A stretch of 8,716 nucleotides of DNA from Chloroflexota bacterium (GCA_005879655.1 VBJK01000481.1:1-8716), one strand, 5' to 3'; numbered from the stretch's first letter, positions 1 to 5,966 are shown. Notes: a model not told the origin generated them from the letters alone. Numbers and translations: made by a program.

Positions 1-423
1 CTCAATATATCCCATTACCATAAAATAGTGAGAGCCTTCCTGGAAATGGTCAGTCACAGTAGGAATGAGTGGATGATTGAGGTGTGCCAAGATGGCTGCC
101 TCTTGCTTGAAGTTGCGTACCTCGGATCGCAATCTTGCTGTACTGGTACTGTAAAAGATGAGTTCCTTAATAACAACGAATTTTTTTGCCAGGCGATGAT
201 CGGTCGCCAGTAACACGGCCCCCATACCGCCTCTACCTAGAATCTTTTGTATCTCATAGCGGCCATTTTGTAGACGTGATCCAATTGCCTGTATATGAAT
301 TACTGGGCGTAATGTCTGTGACAATGCCCTTGTGCTTCTTCTAATAGCAGTGAGAGGAGCACTACATGCTTTACAGAAGGGTTCTTCGCTTGTGTTTTTC
401 GCCCCACAGAAAGAACATTCCAT
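1..423 (-). CDS. Zinc-ribbon Ser/Thr protein kinase, N-terminal part (truncated by window edge)
   Basis: This is the first 141 residues of a Hanks-type (PknB-like) serine/threonine kinase, read from the ATG at 423; the rest lies beyond base 1. The N-terminus carries a short zinc-ribbon pattern, C3-x2-C6 and C17-x2-C20, followed by a linker of about 25 residues. The kinase fold opens with GRYEIQKILGRGGMGAV; the glycine-rich loop is at about residues 62-70. The ATP-anchoring lysine is K86 in VVIK and the likely helix-C glutamate is E108 in FKQEAAIL. The catalytic HRD and DFG motifs are outside the window, so activity cannot be judged. Kinases of this family phosphorylate Ser/Thr of cytoplasmic partners. 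The Shine-Dalgarno is weak (GTGGAA directly before the ATG), but the start is supported because the zinc ribbon begins two residues later. An extended -10 lies about 80 bp upstream. Confidence 0.9.
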   Translation of the reverse strand, partial: MECSFCGAKNTSEEPFCKACSAPLTAIRRSTRALSQTLRPVIHIQAIGSRLQNGRYEIQKILGRGGMGAVLLATDHRLAKKFVVIKELIFYSTSTARLRSEVRNFKQEAAILAHLNHPLIPTVTDHFQEGSHYFMVMGYIE

Positions 424-503
424 GTTCCACGTGCTTTCTGTCTAAATGCAAGAGATGATTATGGAAATTCTTGCATAACCTAATACACATCCATATTATT
501 TTG

Positions 504-512
504 ATTATAACA
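504..512 (-). promoter_or_regulatory. Candidate extended -10 promoter of the Ser/Thr kinase gene
   Basis: Read on the minus strand this is TGTTATAAT, a consensus TATAAT with the TGn extension. No good -35 is seen at 16-18 bp, which is common for extended -10 promoters. It would give a leader of roughly 70 nt before the ATG at 423. Confidence 0.4.
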
Positions 513-597
513 TCCTTCTTCGTACATTTTATGAGGGAACAAACTTTTATCCTACCTACATTGTATTAATCTCTGATACTACGCAAAAGATGCACAA

Positions 598-696
598 GCG
601 CAACTTATTGCGCCATGGCCACAAACAATTAAAATAGGCGCAATACATTGCGCAACTACGTCTTTTGTTTGTTGCGCAATGTATTGTGCGTCTACG
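598..696. repeat. Three-unit palindromic repeat, copy 1
   Basis: Three near-identical 16-bp units, each nearly self-complementary, are seen: A 598-613 GCGCAACTTATTGCGC, B 638-653 GCGCAATACATTGCGC and C 674-689 GCGCAATGTATTGTGC. Start-to-start spacings are 40 and 36 bp. Unit A is followed by CATG and unit C by the tail GTCTACG; B and C are separated by TCTTTTGTTTG. The same unit order, flanks and B-C spacer motif recur at 2474-2580 in the same orientation, so the two are copies of one intergenic element. No reading frame explains it. It resembles a REP/MITE-type element, but the family was not recognised. Confidence 0.8.
626..689 (-). terminator. Possible terminator hairpin after the FAD oxidoreductase gene
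   Basis: Within repeat copy 1, bases 638-656 pair with 671-689 as a 19-bp stem with one imperfect pair and a 14-nt loop. On the minus strand the stem starts 2 nt past the stop codon at 692-694 and is followed by CTATTTTAATTGTTTG, which is only moderately T-rich. It could therefore end transcription of the oxidoreductase, although the repeat's primary nature may be unrelated. Confidence 0.4.
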
Positions 697-2284
697 CTGG
701 AGGAATACTCTGTGCAAAGTGGAACAGATTGTGGGGATCGTAGATCGCTTTGACCTGTTGTAGGCGCGCGAGGTTTGCGCCATAGTATGCCTGTTGCCAG
801 TTGGGCAGGTCGGGATCGATATAATTTTGATAGGCTGAGCCGCTGGCATACGGGCGCATGGATTGCCACGTCTTTGTGAGCCAGGCATGATGTGCAGCGA
901 TTACCGCAGCCGAGTCGCGGCTATTCCAATTGGAGTTATACTGAAAGGAGAAGAGTGTATTGCGATCCGCAAAGGCTGTTGCGTCCGCAGCTACACGGTT
1001 GATCGCGCCACCGTTGGCGCCGATGACGATAAAGGCACGCCGCAGGATTGGCGAAGCCTGATGCTGGTTCATGGCATGCAGCAGATTATTAATGGCCTGT
1101 GGTGGCAGGAGTGCCGTGAAGTAGTCAGATTTGGCATTTTGGATCTCGCGCGTTAACTGACCCTGTGGATTCTGGCTGGGCAAGTGGCATGCCGCTACAC
1201 CTTCGTCAGAACAGCCCGCTTCGTACAACATGGTGTCCAGTATACTAGCTTCTGCAACGTAACGGCTGGTGGGTGCGACCCCGATGTTGTTCGTTAGCTG
1301 AGCAAGTAATGGTTCAAAATCAGCCTGCTTGCCCACATAGACGCCATTGACACTTATCATTGGTGGTGCACTCTTACTGCCGGTGTCCATGACACAGTTT
1401 GACCATGCTTCATCGGGGGTCTGGGGTCCCCAATGCTGCCAGCCGTCGATCACACGGGCGGCATTGCTCCACGACCATCTCAGCGTAAAGAGCGTGAGCG
1501 CTGGTACACGGTGCGCCTGAAAGGTAAACGATGTCACGATACCGAAATTCCCGCCGCCACCGCCGCGTAATGCCCAGAAAAGATCCGCATTTTGCCGCGT
1601 ATTACACGTGAGCAGACGCCCATCAGCAGTCACCACTTGCGCTGCCAGCAGGTTATCACAGGTCAGTCCAAACTTGCGCCCAAGCACACCAACACCGCCG
1701 CCCAGCGTGAGACCTGTAATACCCCCCGTGGCACAACTCCCACCGGGCAAGAGCAGATTATCTTGTGCTAGCCTGGCATAGATATCGATCAGGCGCGCAC
1801 CCGCTCCGATAGTGGCTGTGTCTGAGGCGAGATCCGTCGTTACCGAGTTCATGCGTGTTACGTCGATGAGTAAGCCGCTGGTTGTTGAATAGCCCGCGTA
1901 CGAGTGACCACCGGAGCGAGGTGCAACTGGTAAAGCGAACTTACGAACAAAGGCAAGGCAGTTTTGGACATCTGTGGGGGACGTGCAGTAGGCAATCGCT
2001 GCTGGCTTTATATTGTCATAACGAGGATCGAAGAGCTGACACGCAGACACATATTGCGTATTGCCAGGGCGGATAAGCGAACCCTTTAATTGGCTCGCCA
2101 ACGTTGCCCAGTCAGCCTCAGTCGGAACTGCCAATTGGCGAGTAGAAGTAGGAGCTAGTGTTCCTATGGCAGTGGTTGTGATGCCATTCTGGCAGGCACC
2201 CAGCAGCTCTGGTAGAATGCTCAGGCCGCAAAGCGCAAGAAAGTTCCGTCGCTTAAGATATTTCGCTGAAAGGTGATCTAGCAT
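692..2284 (-). CDS. Tat-exported FAD-linked oxidoreductase, berberine bridge enzyme-like (FAD_binding_4 plus BBE domains)
   Basis: This 530-residue flavoprotein has the usual length of the VAO/PCMH, berberine-bridge-like family, which oxidises sugars, alkaloids or other secondary metabolites with O2. The N-terminus reads KRRNFLAL (R12-R13) then a hydrophobic stretch ending LLGAC, suggesting a twin-arginine signal and a lipoprotein cysteine at C31. The FAD domain spans about residues 92-258. H127 in RSGGHSYAG is the family's histidyl-FAD site and C184 in GGSCATGGITGLTLGGG is the cysteinyl-FAD site, so both bicovalent attachment residues are present. DLFWALRGGGGGNFGIVT (234-251) is also typical. 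The C-terminal BBE domain shows YQNYIDPDL, AYYGANLARL and YDPHNLF (485-521). The start follows AAGGAG with 10 nt spacing. The substrate cannot be read from sequence. Repeat copies lie on both sides, and one supplies the stop codon. Confidence 0.93.
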   Translation of the reverse strand: MLDHLSAKYLKRRNFLALCGLSILPELLGACQNGITTTAIGTLAPTSTRQLAVPTEADWATLASQLKGSLIRPGNTQYVSACQLFDPRYDNIKPAAIAYCTSPTDVQNCLAFVRKFALPVAPRSGGHSYAGYSTTSGLLIDVTRMNSVTTDLASDTATIGAGARLIDIYARLAQDNLLLPGGSCATGGITGLTLGGGVGVLGRKFGLTCDNLLAAQVVTADGRLLTCNTRQNADLFWALRGGGGGNFGIVTSFTFQAHRVPALTLFTLRWSWSNAARVIDGWQHWGPQTPDEAWSNCVMDTGSKSAPPMISVNGVYVGKQADFEPLLAQLTNNIGVAPTSRYVAEASILDTMLYEAGCSDEGVAACHLPSQNPQGQLTREIQNAKSDYFTALLPPQAINNLLHAMNQHQASPILRRAFIVIGANGGAINRVAADATAFADRNTLFSFQYNSNWNSRDSAAVIAAHHAWLTKTWQSMRPYASGSAYQNYIDPDLPNWQQAYYGANLARLQQVKAIYDPHNLFHFAQSIPPA

Positions 2285-2417
2285 TGCTGCTGTGCTCCTT
2301 TAAATCATTGCAATCCCCAACGGGCTTGGTGAACTTGCAGACACGCTTGTATCCTGCTCGTCATTTACTAGTTTGATTGTTACAAGCCCCAACAGGTATC
2401 GCTTACCTATGCTCCTA

Positions 2418-2426
2418 AGTATAGCA
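2418..2426 (-). promoter_or_regulatory. Candidate extended -10 promoter of the FAD oxidoreductase gene
   Basis: The minus strand reads TGCTATACT, a TGn-extended -10. The -35 region is poor. It sits about 134 bp before the ATG at 2284, and repeat copy 2 begins roughly 40-50 bp farther upstream, so the repeat abuts the promoter without interrupting it. Confidence 0.4.
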
Positions 2427-2467
2427 TGAGATGCATGAAAAATACCAGTCATATGAAGAAAAAAGCC

Positions 2468-2580
2468 GTAGCCGCGCAATTTATTGCGCCATGCTCGCCG
2501 AAAATACTTGTAGTCGCGCAATAAATTGCACCAGCTCTTCTTTGTTTGCGAGCATGGCGCAATAAATTGCGCGACTACAA
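2468..2580. repeat. Three-unit palindromic repeat, copy 2, with 31-bp terminal inverted repeats
   Basis: Units are A 2474-2489 GCGCAATTTATTGCGC, B 2516-2531 GCGCAATAAATTGCAC and C 2557-2572 GCGCAATAAATTGCGC; start-to-start spacings are 42 and 41 bp. Bases 2468-2498 and 2548-2578 form an inverted repeat of 31 bp with one mismatch, covering units A and C and extending into a shared CATGCTCGC arm; the gap is 49 bp and contains unit B. The spacer before unit C carries TTCTTTGTTTG, matching copy 1. The outer end reads CGACTACAA, and a further TTGTAGTCG stands directly before unit B. No coding capacity is seen; it is MITE- or REP-like. Confidence 0.85.
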
Positions 2581-2782
2581 ATATATCCCAGAAGCAATAA
2601 AAGCCCTCTCACTCTAATCATAAAAGGCGTCGGCACAGGTGTATAAGAACACTTTATCTAGACTAGCCTGAGTTGAAGGCCATATGGTTAGTATATCTAT
2701 GTAGGGGCAACTAGATGAGGTGGATAAAGATATGGCCAAAATAGCCCATAAGAGAATAAATTCATAGCATAGGACTACTTGC

Positions 2783-2813
2783 TTGGTATATAATTTGCAC
2801 AACTTACTATAAT
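2783..2813 (+). promoter_or_regulatory. Candidate promoter of the 85-aa gene
   Basis: A perfect TATAAT lies at 2808-2813 with TTGGTA at 2783-2788 (19-bp spacer, slightly long). A second TATAAT at 2789-2794 has no clear -35. Either would give a short leader to the Shine-Dalgarno AAAGGAG at 2824-2830 and the ATG at 2843. Confidence 0.4.
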
Positions 2814-2842
2814 TTTTGCCCACAAAGGAGTCAATTTAGACC

Positions 2843-3100
2843 ATGAGAGAAAGCACATCAGTGAGAGAAACGACGTCAACCCAGAAAGCACTGACGCCAG
2901 AACAACAAGCATTTATCGATGGGGTTGTGTTGCGTGTCAGCTATCAGCTAGGGAGTATGATTATGCCATTAATCCCCGAATCTGCCTTGTCTCCCACTGA
3001 CAAGCGTAGAGTGTCTAGCAAAGTACACAAAGAAGTGGAGACGCCCGTTATTACAAAAATGAGGGAATTGCTAGCAGCATTGCTTGAAGACGAAAGCTAG
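2843..3100 (+). CDS. Small hypothetical protein (85 aa)
   Basis: I do not recognise this protein. It is supported as a gene by an AAAGGAG Shine-Dalgarno 12 nt before the ATG, a TATAAT box just upstream, and a soluble-protein composition. Residues 1-16 are Ser/Thr-rich and probably disordered. LTPEQQAFIDGVVLRVSYQLGSMIMPLIP (17-45) looks like a helix with an amphipathic or mildly hydrophobic end, too short and broken for a confident membrane span. The C-terminal part is charged (KRR, KVHKEVE) and ends in an acidic helix, MRELLAALLEDES. There are no cysteines and no metal or nucleotide motif. The next gene on the same strand starts 74 bp later and could be co-transcribed, though it has its own Shine-Dalgarno. 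Function unknown. Confidence 0.6.
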   Translation: MRESTSVRETTSTQKALTPEQQAFIDGVVLRVSYQLGSMIMPLIPESALSPTDKRRVSSKVHKEVETPVITKMRELLAALLEDES

Positions 3101-3138
3101 CTGTTACGCAAGTCAAGCTCTACTATAGACATTTTGAC

Positions 3139-3144
3139 TATAAT
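3139..3144 (+). promoter_or_regulatory. Possible -10 box before the 109-aa gene
   Basis: TATAAT lies 31 bp before the ATG at 3175, followed by a good Shine-Dalgarno (GGAGAG, 3163-3168, 6 nt spacing). No recognisable -35 is found at 16-18 bp, so transcription from the preceding gene is equally possible. Confidence 0.25.
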
Positions 3145-3174
3145 CTGCTATGAGCTAGCAGTGGAGAGATTTGT

Positions 3175-3504
3175 ATGGATTTGTTCGCTGAGATCGAAGT
3201 ATTTTTATTGCGTGAACGTGTCATTGCCCATGTTCAGGAGCGCTTTTCAGAGCTTGAAGTTACTATGCACGAACTCTTTGCTCTATTTGATCTTATGATC
3301 GCGGAAGAAGAGGTCCTTGACCACTACAAAGAGGCTCTTGCATTGCTTTCTGCTATGAGAGGGCATTTGCACGCATCACGCCAAATGCTGCTTCGACTAC
3401 CTGCCGCACAGGTCGAATACTTTTCTCTCTGCCTGCTCGCTTTTGAAGAGGTCTGCTCCCGTTCTCAACAACGTCTTCAGCGCTTACAACAGCAGAAGCG
3501 GTGA
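3175..3504 (+). CDS. Small helical hypothetical protein (109 aa)
   Basis: This family is not recognised. The start is well supported by GGAGAG 6 nt upstream. The sequence is almost entirely helix-forming, rich in Leu, Glu, Ala and Gln with few glycines or prolines. LLRERVIAHVQERFSELEV and LDHYKEALALLSAMRGHL look amphipathic, and the tail (about residues 95-109) is Gln/Arg-rich and basic, as in a coiled coil or helical bundle. There are two cysteines (C86, C94) but no paired metal motif, no signal peptide and no membrane segment. The last five codons (QQQKR) and the TGA lie inside the left arm of the terminator palindrome, so the C-terminus and the RNA hairpin are encoded by the same bases. 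It probably forms one unit with the 85-aa gene upstream. Confidence 0.65.
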   Translation: MDLFAEIEVFLLRERVIAHVQERFSELEVTMHELFALFDLMIAEEEVLDHYKEALALLSAMRGHLHASRQMLLRLPAAQVEYFSLCLLAFEEVCSRSQQRLQRLQQQKR

Positions 3505-3549
3505 TGGCAGCTAGCTGCCATCACCGCTTCTGCTGTTGTATTATTTTTT
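3485..3549 (+). terminator. Exceptionally long perfect palindrome with T-tract: terminator of the 109-aa gene
   Basis: Bases 3485-3512 are exactly complementary to 3513-3540, a 56-nt perfect palindrome; as RNA it gives a 26-bp stem with a CTAG loop. It is followed by TTATTTTTT (3541-3549), so it should act as an intrinsic terminator for plus-strand transcription. The left arm contains the last codons and stop of the 109-aa gene. The T-tract overlaps the stop codon (3548-3550) of the convergent membrane-protein gene. On the minus strand the far side is not T-rich, so it looks one-directional. Confidence 0.85.
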
Positions 3550-3811
3550 AGACACGACTGGCAAAGCCGCCGGAGAAGGCCCGTAGCAGAGCTATGAGAA
3601 TACAAGCTCCTATGAACGCGATGATGATTGAGCCAACTAGTCCAGTGGAACCAAGACCGATCACGTTTGCTAGGAAGCCACCGATCAGTGAGCCAACTAA
3701 GCCAACGATGATGTCACCAACAACGCCGTAACCACCGCCTCGCATTACAACACTCGCTAGAAAGCCAGCTATTAAGCCGACGAGAAGCCATAAGAGAATC
3801 GCTGTTAACAT
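3548..3811 (-). CDS. GlsB/YeaQ/YmgE-family (transglycosylase-associated) small membrane protein
   Basis: This 87-residue, very hydrophobic protein has the normal size and pattern of the GlsB/YeaQ/YmgE family (Pfam transglycosylase-associated protein). These proteins sit in the cytoplasmic membrane and are generally linked to general or envelope stress; their biochemical role is not established. Three membrane segments are seen: about residues 2-22, 31-53 and 57-79. Family features are the Gly-rich motifs LLVGLIAGFLAS, an RGGGYG loop at 24-29, DIIVGLVGSLIGGFL and a small-residue third helix. The short basic tail is FASRV. The ATG at 3811 follows AAGGAG with 6 nt spacing. The gene converges on the 109-aa gene with 43 bp between stops, and an upstream minus-strand TATACT may be its -10. 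Confidence 0.9.
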   Translation of the reverse strand: MLTAILLWLLVGLIAGFLASVVMRGGGYGVVGDIIVGLVGSLIGGFLANVIGLGSTGLVGSIIIAFIGACILIALLRAFSGGFASRV

Positions 3812-3971
3812 GTTTTACTCCTTATCTATTCTTCTGTGATCTCACTGATGTATAACAACACTTAGTATACGATTGATTCTCATGAACCGTTTCACGGGTG
3901 TGTAATGTGTTGTTTTTTAGCGATACCCTGAAATTCTCCCGACTGTAGTGGGGGCATGTATCTTATCACAC

Positions 3972-4005
3972 CGCCCCACAAGCCTTTTTTTATATGCACG
4001 GGGCG
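3972..4005. other. Weak inverted repeat after the antirepressor-like gene
   Basis: CGCCCC at 3972-3977 and GGGGCG at 4000-4005 form a 6-bp stem around a 22-nt loop containing T7. It begins 2 nt past the stop (4008-4010) of the minus-strand gene. The minus-strand side is not followed by a T-tract, so a terminator role is doubtful. Confidence 0.25.
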
Positions 4006-4007
4006 CT

Positions 4008-5789
4008 TTATGTCCGCTTCTTACGCCCCCTAGTGGGTTTTTCCTTTAGGCTGAGTGGAGGGGTTGTTACCAGTTCTGACGCGCTATGCTGGTAGCGCTG
4101 CATGAGGTCCAGAGGCGGCAGCATGCACCATTTGGCTTGCAGCCATTCTTTGCCCCATTGAGCCTTATTCTGAGGGATAGGCGTCAATAAACGTGCCTCG
4201 CCAATGATGCCTTGCTCGACGAGTCTCTGGATTGCTGCCTCTACGCGTGGGGCAAAACGCGATGTAAGGTGTTTTTCGTCAACTGTCACCATGCTACTGT
4301 GGAGAAGATCTTGCATGATGATAGGTTGTTCATAGCTGCCCGTGCGTGTGAGTTGTCGCCAGTATTCTGTGAGGTAGAGGGCGATGCGTAGCGCGATCTG
4401 ATCGTTATGGGGGTGCAGTTGGAAGATGCGCCGATCTATCTCAGCGAAGAAGACATGCCCATATTCTTCATAGGTATTAATCCACGCTCCTGGGGCGACA
4501 AAATAGCCCACTGGCTCACCCTCCTCGATCTGGGTGGTTTCTTTGACGGAAGTTACACGCAGATAAGGACCATCGATTAAGAAGCGGCGGGATCGTCCGC
4601 GTACGTTGATGGTGTGCTGACCTCGTAGGTAGCATTGCTCTAGCAACTTGATATCCTGGTGTACTTGCTGCTTATGTTTCCATTGATAGCCATCGGTAAA
4701 GCGCTTTTCAGAGCCGGAGTAGGTACGGCTGTGCTTTTGCACACCGCGCCATTCAAGGATCTCATCGACACGAATAACGGCGCTACCATCCTTGGTTAAC
4801 TGTTGCTCTGTACGTCGGATATTCCAGAGTCCCAACAAGAGGCGCGCTGTTAGAATCGTGCTCTCGCCTAGCGCACGGATACGTTGTAAGGCTTCGGCGA
4901 TGCTTAGCGGAAACTCTGGATCGCCTACGTAGACATAGAGCTGATTGGAGGCGATATAGCGCATGCGCCTGAAGTCTGGTTCTTCTTCCCAAGCGGCCTT
5001 GCGTGCCAGGGTAGCTTCGCGGATAGCACGATCTTCCTGGTAGCTGGTAGTGGCCAGGGTGGTAGCGCTGTTAATGTACGGAATACTGGTCAGTAGCGCT
5101 CGTAGCTCTTGCTGGCTCTCCTCTGGCGTTAATTCTTTTGTCAATGGAGGGTGAGTCTCTGGCTCCTGCTGCTCTGCTGCCATTAGTAGTTCTGCTACTG
5201 CCGCCTCGCTAGTCTGGTCTTGTGGTACAGCACGTTGCGCCGTTGTCTCTGCTTGCTCTTGCCTGGTGGGCGTCTCTTTGATGAAGGTGGCCGCTTCTGG
5301 TTCAGCTGGCTCTTCTGCCAGGAATGGCAGGAACATCTGGTCTGGCAACGAGATTGGTAACGAGACTGGGAGTGGCGTTTGAGCGGTAAAAAAAGCCTGT
5401 TGCAGGGCCTGAGAGAGTGCTGCGATATAGTGTTCGAGCTTGCTCTCTTCCTCTGCTGACATGCCGCGTCGCTGCAAGCCGGTGAGCCAGGGTATGAGTA
5501 TATCGATATGCAGGCAATTGAGCCTTTGCGTACCGCCACGTGTCTTGAGAGAGAGCTGACACAGGCCAGGTAATAGTGCCTCTGTGCGCTGGATACGTTG
5601 GAGTTGGCCGCGTGTGTTGAGGCCAAGCGCGCTACATATGCCGGGTAGGCTGATATAGAGTCCGCCGCTCATGGTGAGCGCGATCAGTAGTGCATCCCCT
5701 TCGTAGTCCAGCATCTGTTGTGCTATGACTTCTTCCAATAAGTTGGTCTCGATAAACATTTGTCTCGGTATTGGTCCGTCAAATGGCAT
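4008..5789 (-). CDS. P22_AR_N (phage antirepressor N-terminal) domain protein with long C-terminal region
   Basis: This 593-residue cytoplasmic protein has an N-terminal domain that matches the P22 antirepressor N-terminal pattern: GGLYISLPGICSALGLNTRG, QLQRIQRTE, a GGTQRLNCL strand and IPWLTGL (about residues 37-105). In phages this domain belongs to proteins that bind repressors or regulate lysogeny. A disordered Glu/Gln/Ala/Thr/Pro-rich linker follows (about 135-230). The second half (about 260-565) is folded-looking and basic, with YFVAPGAWINTYEEYG, FFAEIDRRIFQLHPHNDQIALRIALYLTEYWR and a later helix pair. That layout recalls winged-helix or replication-initiator proteins, but this is only a guess. 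The tail is RGRKKRT. The start has an excellent AAGGAGG 8 nt upstream. No phage structural genes are nearby. It may be a host regulator; function unproven. Confidence 0.85.
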   Translation of the reverse strand: MPFDGPIPRQMFIETNLLEEVIAQQMLDYEGDALLIALTMSGGLYISLPGICSALGLNTRGQLQRIQRTEALLPGLCQLSLKTRGGTQRLNCLHIDILIPWLTGLQRRGMSAEEESKLEHYIAALSQALQQAFFTAQTPLPVSLPISLPDQMFLPFLAEEPAEPEAATFIKETPTRQEQAETTAQRAVPQDQTSEAAVAELLMAAEQQEPETHPPLTKELTPEESQQELRALLTSIPYINSATTLATTSYQEDRAIREATLARKAAWEEEPDFRRMRYIASNQLYVYVGDPEFPLSIAEALQRIRALGESTILTARLLLGLWNIRRTEQQLTKDGSAVIRVDEILEWRGVQKHSRTYSGSEKRFTDGYQWKHKQQVHQDIKLLEQCYLRGQHTINVRGRSRRFLIDGPYLRVTSVKETTQIEEGEPVGYFVAPGAWINTYEEYGHVFFAEIDRRIFQLHPHNDQIALRIALYLTEYWRQLTRTGSYEQPIIMQDLLHSSMVTVDEKHLTSRFAPRVEAAIQRLVEQGIIGEARLLTPIPQNKAQWGKEWLQAKWCMLPPLDLMQRYQHSASELVTTPPLSLKEKPTRGRKKRT

Positions 5790-5795
5790 GGCTTC

Positions 5796-5826
5796 CCCCT
5801 CCTTGAAGGGGTGTGCACACGCCCCT
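5796..5826 (-). promoter_or_regulatory. Leader with ribosome-binding site and two competing stems
   Basis: The Shine-Dalgarno AAGGAGG (5798-5804) of the antirepressor-like gene can be folded into a 6-bp stem: CCCCTT (5806-5811) with GAGGGG (5796-5801), loop CAAG. The same CCCCT can instead pair with AGGGG at 5822-5826, through the palindrome GTGTGCACAC at 5811-5820. The two pairings exclude each other, as in translational switches. The palindrome could equally be a DNA operator. This is inferred from base pairing by eye only. Confidence 0.35.
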
Positions 5827-5870
5827 CTCTGTCTGCCAGGGTCTCTGGTAAAATATTTCTGTTAGCCCTT

Positions 5871-5900
5871 ATTGTACGCTACAAGTGTTCTTCTCCACAA
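5871..5900 (-). promoter_or_regulatory. Candidate sigma-70-type promoter of the antirepressor-like gene
   Basis: On the minus strand TTGTGG (5895-5900) and TACAAT (5871-5876) are separated by 18 bp. Transcription would begin about 75 nt before the ATG at 5789, so the gene need not depend on the histidine-kinase promoter. Confidence 0.4.
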
Positions 5901-5923
5901 ATTGCTACGCACGCCCCCACTTA

Positions 5924-5942
5924 CTATGTAGAACGTACGTAG
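5924..5942. repeat. Short inverted repeat after the histidine kinase gene
   Basis: CTATGTA and TACGTAG are complementary over 7 bp (one G-T pair) around GAACG. It lies 24 bp past the kinase stop and about 25 bp upstream of the next gene's -35. There is no T-tract, so it may be a regulator site rather than a terminator. Confidence 0.3.
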
Positions 5943-5966
5943 TGGCAATTGGGAACAGCAATATGA

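Larger units (their letters stand above)
2285..2842. other. Intergenic region between divergent genes: two promoters, leader and repeat copy 2
   Basis: No convincing gene is seen in these 558 bp. From left to right it holds the oxidoreductase Shine-Dalgarno and a leader of about 125 nt, an extended -10, repeat copy 2, and an AT-rich stretch (about 2581-2842) with a promoter candidate and Shine-Dalgarno for the 85-aa gene. In the leader, GGGCTTG at 2322-2328 is complementary to CAAGCCC at 2383-2389 (54-nt gap), which might fold, but no known riboswitch was recognised. GGCCATAT at 2678-2685 recurs inverted as ATATGGCC at 2730-2737. Short open frames here have no ribosome-binding site or protein-like composition. 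Confidence 0.7.

Noticed and set aside
28..213. Open frame antisense to the Ser/Thr kinase (61 aa)
   Set aside because: It overlaps a clear kinase domain on the other strand and has no Shine-Dalgarno.
598..696. CRISPR-like array
   Set aside because: Units recur with short, uneven spacing (36-40 bp), are palindromic, vary between copies, and spacer parts are shared between the two clusters; no cas genes are present.
556..1156. Several open frames overlapping the end of the oxidoreductase on both strands
   Set aside because: They are shadows of the BBE domain or repeat-derived; composition is not protein-like.
2322..2389. Riboswitch in the oxidoreductase leader
   Set aside because: Only a 7-bp closing stem around a 54-nt gap is seen; no known aptamer core was recognised.
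2300..2521. 73-aa minus-strand open frame
   Set aside because: It runs through repeat copy 2 and the oxidoreductase promoter/leader, and lacks family features.
2614..2823. 69-aa minus-strand frame with a hydrophobic stretch
   Set aside because: It lies in the AT-rich promoter region of the 85-aa gene, with no ribosome-binding site and no recognisable similarity.
5195..5626. 143-aa and 86-aa minus-strand frames inside the antirepressor-like gene
   Set aside because: They sit in other frames of the low-complexity linker and N-terminal domain, whose own frame has the strong Shine-Dalgarno and domain match.
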